In this document: positions 50,475 through 58,600 of the stretch, one piece after another
Layout of the letters: every line of letters begins with the position of its first letter
Position numbering within the stretch: position 1 is the stretch's first letter
From: Prevotella sp.
GTDB lineage: Bacteria; Bacteroidota; Bacteroidia; Bacteroidales; Bacteroidaceae
DNA: 59,552 bases
Assembly (NCBI GenBank): GCA_022773825.1
Contig: JALFOF010000074.1
Location: 1 to 59,552, forward strand
Reading direction: 5' to 3'
Position numbers and translations under genes: made by a program
Notes under the pieces: model-generated
What the model saw: only the letters and a program-made list of their open reading frames with translations
Database searches by the model: none
What the model was told of the DNA's origin: nothing

Positions 50475-53400
50475 TTATCTGTCGCGCTGCAATATGTGCA
50501 ATCCCTTACCTTGATGGTATCGTGTGCCCGTCTTGTCATAATAGATGGTGAGCAGCTTCCCGTGGTATGGCAGGTTGTCGATGCAGAAGTATTCCCACTC
50601 CTCTGGTATGAGTGGCCGCACCCTTATCTCACCGTCCATCGAGGGCCGCAGTCCCACCAGCCCCGTAATGATAAGGTCGTTGTAGGTGGAGTGGTTATAG
50701 TAGCGTGAGCGTTCGCGGTCGCCCATCAGCCATTGCCCGTCGGTCTCGTCAAGGTATTCGCCTATGTACGGTCTGCCGCGACGGTACTGCGACTCGGTGT
50801 ATTTCTTGAGGTGGTAGAAGAAGAGGTTGCCGTCAGCTATGCCACTTGTCCTCACACCCTTCGGTCCAGCGCCGCTGTTGAAGATTATGTTCTGACAGGA
50901 GTCGGTGAGAGCCTTTGCCAATGCCGGGTAGCCGTCCATGATGTTGGCGAGCGCTGTCAGCGTCTGCGAGGTGGCGAAGGGCCATACTGCCCCGTCCCAC
51001 TCACACGAAGGGTGTTGCGGCTTGTAGCGTTTGCGGAAGAGAGGATGCCGCCGTTCGGCGGTGGTGATGCCGAAAGGAGCGTTGAAACCCTTCTCGTCTG
51101 CCAGTTGCAGCCATGCGGGGAGGTATTTGGCGGCATCGTCATCGGGCAGGAAGAAGTACCATGGCGTGTAGCCAATCTGCTCGCGTACCGCTGCAAGGGT
51201 GTCGGCAGTAGTCAGTGTTCCGAAGAATTGCAGCCGGCTGTTCCACAGCTTCTTTGTCATCAGCCCCTTTAGCCTGTCAGCCTTTTCAGCATAGAGTTTG
51301 CCGTCGGCGGTGCCCTCGTTGAGCCATGCCAGTGCCATGTAGTTGCCGTACATATATGAGTTTATGGTGGGCCGGCGGTTATTCAGCTTGCGTGCGCCGC
51401 TTATCTGCTCCTCCATGCCGTCCTTCACGTCGCGCTGCCAGAACAGGCTGTCGGCGTAAAGGTTGCTCCGCTCCCAGCGTTCCACGTCCTCACGCAGGTC
51501 GCGGTCGTAGCCTTTCATCCACTGTGTGCTGCCCTGTTGCAGCGAGCGTTGCCACATAGCCCACGGCAGCCACGAGCTGAAGGTGTCGAGGCGGAACATC
51601 GGTTTGCCGCCATCGCCGCCCCGTAGCCATACCCTCACATTGTCTTCAAGGTACGTTTCGTTCCTCAGCCAGCGGCTTTCCATGATGTGGTGACCCAGAG
51701 CGCAGGCAATAAGGTTGTACTTGTCGGCGTAGGAACGGTCCACGAGAAACTCGTTCATTACGTAGCCCTGCGGCGTCTGCCTTATAGCCTTGCGGAGACT
51801 CCACCATCGGAAGTAGAACATCTCCTCTATTTGCTTATCTGGGCACTCAAAGAGCGGTATGTTGTCTTCCATCCACTGCGCCGCCCCGCTGTTGGGAATA
51901 GCCTGCACTATGCCCTCGGTCTCCATGGCGTTGAAGTATTCGGCATAGTGCCTGAAGTCGTTCCATCGCAGCAATGCCCCCTGCGCCTTGCCGTTTGCCT
52001 CGCGCGTATGCACATTATTTATATAATATGTGGCGAGCGTGTCCGTCATGCCAGCATCGGGAAGGTCTTGGTAGGCGGGAGTGTCGGCAGGAGAATCGAT
52101 GGTCGGTTCGGTGCGTCTGCCACCCGTGCGGAGCGACAGGCGCGTAATGCTGCTGATGGGCGCGAAGAGCATTTTCGTGCTTATCTGCTTGCCGTCCACC
52201 CATATCGTCACCGTGCGGCTGTCGAGGTTGCACAGCAACCGCAGGGCGTATTCCCTGCCAGCGTCGTAGCCTTTCAGCACGGTGCTGTAACGTGCGCCCG
52301 TCTTTACCGTCAACATTCCGTCGGGCTGGAATGTGAGTCGCGTGCAGGCGTTGCCGTGACTGTCGAGCAGTTCCAGAAGCAGTTCGCCGTGGTTGTTCTG
52401 CATCGGCGTGACGTTCATCGTCAGTTCAAGACACCTCGTGGCAGGTATCACCCTCTCTGCCTTGGCAAAGTCGTGGTGGTCGCGGTCTGCCAGCATCATC
52501 TTGCCCCCTTCCACCCTTACTGGCGCATAGATGAGCGACATGATGTTCCACCTGTCGAGCGTGCCATCCTTGCTGAAATCGTCATCGGCGTGGAGCATCG
52601 CCTCCTGCCTCACGGGCACAGGTATGCGTGCCACCCACATGTCTTCTTTGTTCATGGAGTAAGCCACGAAAAAGTGGTCCTGCGACCATTGCTGGCTGTT
52701 GGCGGCGGCGACGCCCCGTGCATACTGCGGTCCGTGGCTCTTATATTGCCCTCCGTAGCGCAGTGGAGTCATCTCACCGTGTATCAAGTTCAGCGTGGTG
52801 TATTCCTCCCCGTCGGCGCTTGTGCTGATAGCCAGCGGCCACCGGTACTCCGCGGGGTTGTAAACGGTGGCGTAAGAGCCGTCGGGCAGACGCTGTCCCC
52901 ATATCTTCGCGTTACTGTTCACGAAGCCACGGGCGCGTTCCACGGGCGTCCGCCATGTGCGTCCGCCGTCCTTGCTCTGCGCTGTGAGGGCGTGTTTCCA
53001 TAGCCCCACGATGGTGGTGTCGTCGGGAAGGGTGTAGTAGCAGAACGCTTTATACACCTTTTTCAATGGCAGACGCGGGTCGTCGCGGTCGCACTCCTCC
53101 GCCATCTGCATCCACATCAGCGGGTCGTGGAGTATCTCTTCGCATGCCTTACGGAAGCCCTTGTCCCTTGAAGCCGTGTAGAGCGGCCAGCGCAGGCGTT
53201 TCTCTGATGAGTCGTGGTTATAGTAAAGAAAGTATATTGGCCCGAAGGTACCGTCGGGTTTTACCTCCCTTACCACCCTTCCTATGCCGTTACCATCATT
53301 GGGGTCGTCCTTCGGCGTGCGGCAGATGCCGTAATGTCCCATGGCAATAAGCCTGCTGCCAGTGGCTTTGGACGATACATACCATCCCACACGCTGGTGC

Positions 53401-53783
53401 ATCACCGCCATCATGCCCATGCCATAGTCGGGGAAGAGCGTCTGCGGCGCGCTCCATGAGTAGCCGTTCGCGGAGCTTTGCACGTAGGTCTGCGACGGTG
53501 GCACGTGCTCGCTGACGGGGTCGGAGAGGTAATGCATCCACAGTCTGCCGCCCCATTGCACCAGCATCGGCTGGTGATTGTAGGTCCACGGCATAACGCA
53601 TAAAGCGGAATCGGGGTGCTCGCGGTTGGCGCGCATAGTCTGTATGCAGTGCACACCAATGGCGGGGGCGAGACCGCCGTCATGCCTTTGAGGGTCGCTA
53701 AGCACGCTACCAGTGTAGCGCACCTGAGCTATGGCTGTGCAGGAGAGGAGGGAAAGTAGCAAGGAAAACAAGGTAGTCTTCAT
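50475..53783 (-). CDS. Large multi-domain glycoside hydrolase: beta-propeller plus (alpha/alpha)-barrel
   Basis: 1102 residues. Signal peptide 1-19 (ending CTAIAQ). About 25-415 is a sialidase-like propeller with an Asp-box (SKDGGRTW, about 269) and repeated S-x-D/N-G turns. About 425-600 is a LamG-like jelly-roll (WNIMSLIYAPVRVEGGKMMLADRDHHDF...TVTIWVDGKQISTKM). About 640-1100 is a six-hairpin glycosidase with HPSCEWDGAVWPFATSQTL and HSTYNDLIITGLVGLRPS. This plan recalls the GH143-GH142 enzyme BT1020 of B. thetaiotaomicron, which acts on rhamnogalacturonan II; the match is from memory and is a hypothesis. It heads the minus-strand operon with PL26. Confidence 0.7.
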   Translation of the reverse strand: MKTTLFSLLLSLLSCTAIAQVRYTGSVLSDPQRHDGGLAPAIGVHCIQTMRANREHPDSALCVMPWTYNHQPMLVQWGGRLWMHYLSDPVSEHVPPSQTYVQSSANGYSWSAPQTLFPDYGMGMMAVMHQRVGWYVSSKATGSRLIAMGHYGICRTPKDDPNDGNGIGRVVREVKPDGTFGPIYFLYYNHDSSEKRLRWPLYTASRDKGFRKACEEILHDPLMWMQMAEECDRDDPRLPLKKVYKAFCYYTLPDDTTIVGLWKHALTAQSKDGGRTWRTPVERARGFVNSNAKIWGQRLPDGSYATVYNPAEYRWPLAISTSADGEEYTTLNLIHGEMTPLRYGGQYKSHGPQYARGVAAANSQQWSQDHFFVAYSMNKEDMWVARIPVPVRQEAMLHADDDFSKDGTLDRWNIMSLIYAPVRVEGGKMMLADRDHHDFAKAERVIPATRCLELTMNVTPMQNNHGELLLELLDSHGNACTRLTFQPDGMLTVKTGARYSTVLKGYDAGREYALRLLCNLDSRTVTIWVDGKQISTKMLFAPISSITRLSLRTGGRRTEPTIDSPADTPAYQDLPDAGMTDTLATYYINNVHTREANGKAQGALLRWNDFRHYAEYFNAMETEGIVQAIPNSGAAQWMEDNIPLFECPDKQIEEMFYFRWWSLRKAIRQTPQGYVMNEFLVDRSYADKYNLIACALGHHIMESRWLRNETYLEDNVRVWLRGGDGGKPMFRLDTFSSWLPWAMWQRSLQQGSTQWMKGYDRDLREDVERWERSNLYADSLFWQRDVKDGMEEQISGARKLNNRRPTINSYMYGNYMALAWLNEGTADGKLYAEKADRLKGLMTKKLWNSRLQFFGTLTTADTLAAVREQIGYTPWYFFLPDDDAAKYLPAWLQLADEKGFNAPFGITTAERRHPLFRKRYKPQHPSCEWDGAVWPFATSQTLTALANIMDGYPALAKALTDSCQNIIFNSGAGPKGVRTSGIADGNLFFYHLKKYTESQYRRGRPYIGEYLDETDGQWLMGDRERSRYYNHSTYNDLIITGLVGLRPSMDGEIRVRPLIPEEWEYFCIDNLPYHGKLLTIYYDKTGTRYHQGKGLHILQRDR

Positions 53784-53849
53784 CGTATTGTAAGTTAGTA
53801 GTTGCCGGGAGGAGAGGCACCTCGGTAGCGGAATGTTGAAATATTTTCT

Positions 53850-53858
53850 GCAAAGTTA
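53850..53858 (-). promoter_or_regulatory. -7 box of the minus-strand pectin operon
   Basis: TAACTTTGC on the minus strand, 66 bp before the hydrolase start. Only 22 bp separate it from the plus-strand -7 box at 53881, so each promoter's -33 region overlaps the other's -7 region. Confidence 0.7.
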
Positions 53859-53880
53859 GCATTTTTCTGAGAAATAATTG

Positions 53881-53889
53881 TAACTTTGC
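53881..53889 (+). promoter_or_regulatory. -7 box of the PL1-GH78 operon
   Basis: TAACTTTGC on the plus strand, 93 bp before the PL1 start, back to back with the minus-strand promoter. No TTTG at the -33 position, so an activator may be needed. Confidence 0.7.
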
Positions 53890-53982
53890 ACAACATTTTG
53901 CTGCAACTCCTGAATAGAAGACTGTGTTTCAAGGGCTGCAAGGCATGACTACCGACTAACTATCACATAACTACTAACCGAT

Positions 53983-55638
53983 ATGAGACCACTTTTTGCC
54001 TTTCTGCTAACCATCTTTCCGACAATGATGGCATTGGCACAATACCCCACTATCCCTGACAGTGTGAAGCAGCGTGGCGCGGAACAGGAGGCTCTTTGGG
54101 AGAAACAGGACCGTGAGGCGTGGCTGAAAGCTATGCCGGCGGTGATGGATGGCATGATGCACGGCAAGCCCTTCGTGCCTTGGTGCAACGCCCCTGCCAT
54201 GCTGCCGCAGGCAAGCATTGCCGCATTCCCCGGTGCTGAGGGCGGCGGGAAATACTCTTTCGGCGGCAGAGGCGGCGACATCTACGTGGTAACATCGCTC
54301 AATGACAGCGGAAAAGGCACGTTGCGCGAGGCTTGTGAGGCGGGAGGAGCACGCATAGTGGTGTTCAATGTGGCTGGAGAGATACGCCTTGAGCGGCCGA
54401 TACATATCGTTGCGCCATACATTAGCATCTTCGGGCAGACGGCACCGGGCGACGGTGTCGTGGTGACAGGGCAGACAGTGGAGGTGGATACCCACGATGT
54501 CATAATACGATATATGCGCTTCCGCCGCGGCGCAATGGATGTAGCGTTCCGTGATGACGCCTGCGGAGGGCAGGGAATAGGCAATATTATCTACGACCAT
54601 TGCTCGGCATCGTGGGGGCTTGACGAAGTGATGTCGATGTACCGCCATGTGTATGACCGCACGCTGGACGGGCATTACAAGAAGTATCCCACAGTGAATA
54701 TCACCATACAAGACTGCATTTTCGCCGAGGGACTGGACCTATACAACCACGCTTTCGGCGCAAGCATAGGCGGACACAATAGCTATTTCGCAAGAAACCT
54801 GTTCGCTAACAACATCTCCCGCAATCCTTCCGTGGCGATGGACGGCGACTTTAACTTCGTCAACAACGTGATATTCAACTGGTGGAACCGCTCTATTGAT
54901 GGGGGAGACGATAACTCTCGTTACAATATCATTAACAATTACTTCAAACCAGGACCCGTGACAGGTTTCAATCCGAAAGAGTTTACGGCACGAGAGCAAC
55001 TCAAAGCCTTCAGGAAAGGAAAGTCCCCCCGTCCTGCTATCTGCCAAAGGATATTGAAACCAGAGGCTTCCCGCGACAAGAACAGGTCGGAAGAGTTCGG
55101 CAAGGCATACGTCTCGGGGAACATTGTCTATGGCAGCGACGCCGTATCGCGCAACAACTGGGACGGTGGCGTGCAGCCCTCGTCAAAGGATGTCGTAGCT
55201 GCCATGGCACGAATAAGGGTAGATGAGCCGTTCAGCATGCCCAATGCAGGCGATATTCTCACTGCGGAAGCGGCATACCAGCAGGTCCTTGGCGGCGTGG
55301 GAGCTACCAAACCGTGCCGTGATGCGGTGGATGAGCGCATCATTCGCGGCGTTATGACGGGACTACCAGAATGGGCTGTGGACGCAAAACCGCACACCTC
55401 GCCATACAGCAAGCGCCGTCTGCCGCAGGATAGCTATATCCTTGGCATCATAACCGACCCGCAACAGGTGGGCGGACTGCCTGCATACAGGGGCGTACCG
55501 CATATTGATACCGACGGCGACGGTATCCCCGACGAATGGGAAAGGGCACACGGCATGAACCCGGAAGACCCTGCTGACGCGGCAAAGATAAGGGAAGACG
55601 GATATATGAACATAGAATTTTACGCGAATAGTCTGTAA
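53983..55638 (+). CDS. Pectate lyase-like polysaccharide lyase, PL1
   Basis: 551 residues. Signal peptide 1-19 (ending MMALAQ). Residues about 75-330 form a right-handed beta-helix starting AAFPGAEGGGKYSFGGRGGDIYVVTSLNDSGKGTLREA; IIYDHCSASWGLDEVMSMY (about 204-222) is the hallmark of Bacteroidetes PL1 enzymes. The C-terminus has a calcium-binding DTDGDGIPDEWERAHGMNPEDPAD loop (about 507-530). It cleaves galacturonan by beta-elimination, giving unsaturated ends that GH105 enzymes remove. The GH78 gene starts 15 bp downstream. The B. thetaiotaomicron RG-II locus also has a PL1 enzyme (BT1023). Confidence 0.88.
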   Translation: MRPLFAFLLTIFPTMMALAQYPTIPDSVKQRGAEQEALWEKQDREAWLKAMPAVMDGMMHGKPFVPWCNAPAMLPQASIAAFPGAEGGGKYSFGGRGGDIYVVTSLNDSGKGTLREACEAGGARIVVFNVAGEIRLERPIHIVAPYISIFGQTAPGDGVVVTGQTVEVDTHDVIIRYMRFRRGAMDVAFRDDACGGQGIGNIIYDHCSASWGLDEVMSMYRHVYDRTLDGHYKKYPTVNITIQDCIFAEGLDLYNHAFGASIGGHNSYFARNLFANNISRNPSVAMDGDFNFVNNVIFNWWNRSIDGGDDNSRYNIINNYFKPGPVTGFNPKEFTAREQLKAFRKGKSPRPAICQRILKPEASRDKNRSEEFGKAYVSGNIVYGSDAVSRNNWDGGVQPSSKDVVAAMARIRVDEPFSMPNAGDILTAEAAYQQVLGGVGATKPCRDAVDERIIRGVMTGLPEWAVDAKPHTSPYSKRRLPQDSYILGIITDPQQVGGLPAYRGVPHIDTDGDGIPDEWERAHGMNPEDPADAAKIREDGYMNIEFYANSL

Positions 55639-55653
55639 TAATACGGTACGATA

Positions 55654-58600
55654 GTGAAGAGATTATTATCTGTTATATGTGCTACGGTGTGGGCAACGCT
55701 ACTCTCTGCCCAGCACATCGTTACGCCTCTGCACCCCGATGATGTGATAAACGAGACGCAATGGAAAGGGCAATGGATTGGTATAGATCGCCTTTTGCCG
55801 GGTGAGGAGATGGAAAACAAGACGCGGGTCAATGCCCGTTACCTGCGAAAGGAGTTTACATTAGAGAAGAAGACGGTGAGGAAAGCCCGGGCGTTTGTTG
55901 CTTCTCAGGGCTATTATGAGCTGTATGTCAACGGCAATCGCATAGGGGAAGACGTGCTGACACCATTGCAGACCGACTTCCGCAAGTCCATATACTACAA
56001 CGTTCTCGATGTTACCGAGGCACTGAAGGCTGACACCGCCGCCTGCATAGGCATCATTCTCGGCAATGGCAGGACAGTGCCAATGCGCTATCTAAAGCAC
56101 TATAAGTGTCCGTTCTTCGGACTCCCGAAGTGCAGGGTCGATGTGTTTGTGGAGTATATCGACGGCAGCAAGCAACGATTGTATAGCTCCAACCAGTGGA
56201 AAGCAACGGCGTCAGGTCCGATACGCTCCAACAATGAGTATGACGGGGAGGTGTATGACGCACGCCTCGATATGCCCTCATGGGCAAAGGTGGGCTTTGA
56301 CGACTCGTCATGGCAGTGGGCTGAGCGCGCGGAACTGCCCATGGGAACGCTCTATCCGCAGGCTGCCGAGGGGCAGACGCAGACCGAACTGGGTGAGGGA
56401 TATGCGCCACGACGTGTGAAGGGCAACGTGTTCGACTGCCGACAGAATATCGCAGGATGGGTGAAGCTAAAGGTAAGGGGCGGCAAGGGCGATACGATAC
56501 GCATAAAATATGCCGAGCGTCTCAATCCCGACGGTACGCTCTATACTGCTAACCTGCGCGACGCGGAGACGGAAGACGTATATGTTTGCAGCGGTAATGA
56601 GGGCGAAGGACGATGGTGGCACCCCACCTTCGTGTACCATGGCTTCCGCTATGTGCGCATAACGGGCATCGACGGCATCACCGAGGCGGACATAAAGCCC
56701 AGTCTTGTGGCTAACAACGTGGAGCGGACGGGCAGCTTTACCTCAAGCAACGCCACGCTTAACGCCATCGTCCGCAATGCCTGGTGGGGGATAATAGACA
56801 ACTATAAGGGCTTCCCCGTGGACTGCCCGCAGCGTAATGAGCGGCAGCCGTGGCTCGGAGACCGCACCGCCGGCTCGCTGGGCGAGAGCTATCTGTTCGA
56901 CAATAACAGACTCTACACAGGCTGGATGCGTGACATCTGCGACGCGCAGCGGTACGATGGAGCCTTGCCTGACGTGGCTCCTGCCTTCTGGAATTACTAT
57001 ACCGACAACGTGACATGGCCCGCCGCACTGCCCTTTACCTGCGAGATGTTGTACCAACAGTATGGCAATGACGAGGCGATACGCAATAGTTATCCTTATA
57101 TAAAGAAATGGATTGACCATATATGCGGCACATATTCCAAGGACGGCATCATCACAAAAGACAAGTATGGCGACTGGTGTATGCCGCCAGAGAAGCCCGA
57201 ATTGATACATTCGCAAGACCCGTCGCGCAAGACTGACGGCGCACTGCTCTCCACAGCGTATATGATTCGCATCTTGAACATGATGCACGACTTCGCCGCC
57301 TTGCAGGGATTGCACAGCGAGGCGGCACAGTACGGGGAGCGGGCAGCGGCTATGGCGGAGGCGTTCAACAGGAAGTTCCTGCACGTAAAGCGCGGCACTT
57401 CGCCGCAACCCGGACATCCCCTGTACCCCGACAGCGTGTTCTACGGCAACAATACCGCCACCGCCAACATATTGCCGCTTGCCTTTGGCATCGTGCCCGA
57501 TGACTGTCGGCAGGATGTTGTGGACAATGTGGTGAAGAATATAGTAACCGATAATGGCGGACACGTGTCGTGCGGGGTGATAGGTATCTCACACCTGCTG
57601 CGCACACTGACGGCGAACGGTTACGGCGACGTGGCGTATCTCATAGCCACTAACACCTCTTATCCGTCGTGGGGATATATGGCTAAGCATGGCGCCACCA
57701 CGATATGGGAACTGTGGAACGGTGATACCGCCAACCCGGCGATGAACTCCGGCAATCACGTCATGCTGCTCGGAGACCTCTTGGCGTGGTGTTTCCAAGA
57801 CCTGGCGGGCATCAAGAACGCCGAGGGTAGTGTGGGGTACAAGCACCTTATGATGCGTCCCGACTTCTCAATACAAGACCTTGACAGTGTGTCAGCTTCC
57901 TACAAGACACCGCGGGGAACGGTAATCTCACGGTGGCAGAAGAGCCTTGAGACACTGACATGGACGGTGACGCTGCCCAAAGGCACTACCGCCGACTGCC
58001 AACTGCCTGACGGTAGCGTGAGAAAGATAAAGGAAGGTACTACCACAATCAAAGCCAAGATGCCTTTAGAACAATGCTATCACGGCTTCGTGACGGACGA
58101 TGAGTTCGTGTATGACAGTTGTGCGGTAGGTGGGAGGATGAAGGTTGAAGGTTGTAGGTTAGAGGTTGAAGGTTGTAGGTTAGGGGGTGAGAGGTTGAAG
58201 GTTAAGGGTGAGAGGTTGAAGGTTGTTAAGGGTGATAGGTTGAAGGATAAGGGTTGTAGGTCGGAGGATATACGTAAAGCGAGGCTGCAGAGCCGGGCGG
58301 AAGGTGGAAGGTCTGGCGGTTCGGGTGATTGTGGACGAGTTAGCGTAACCGCTTGCGGCACTGACAAGCGCCTGTGCCCGATGGCTTCCTATTGGGAAAC
58401 ACCCTCCCTATACCCCGAAACACACTCTTCCACAATTGCGGAACTTACCGATGGAACGCTCCTTACCGCCTATTTCGGTGGCACGAAAGAGCGTGTGCCC
58501 GATGTCTGCATATACACACAGCGTAAGGAAAAGGGCGCTGACAGCTGGGACGAGCCAGTGTTTGCCGCTGACGGCGTGTTCGAGACGGGAAGCGAATATG

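Noticed and set aside
51687..53003. Long plus-strand frame (438 codons) opposite the large hydrolase
   Set aside because: Exact antisense shadow of a gene with signal peptide and recognisable domains; no promoter and atypical composition.
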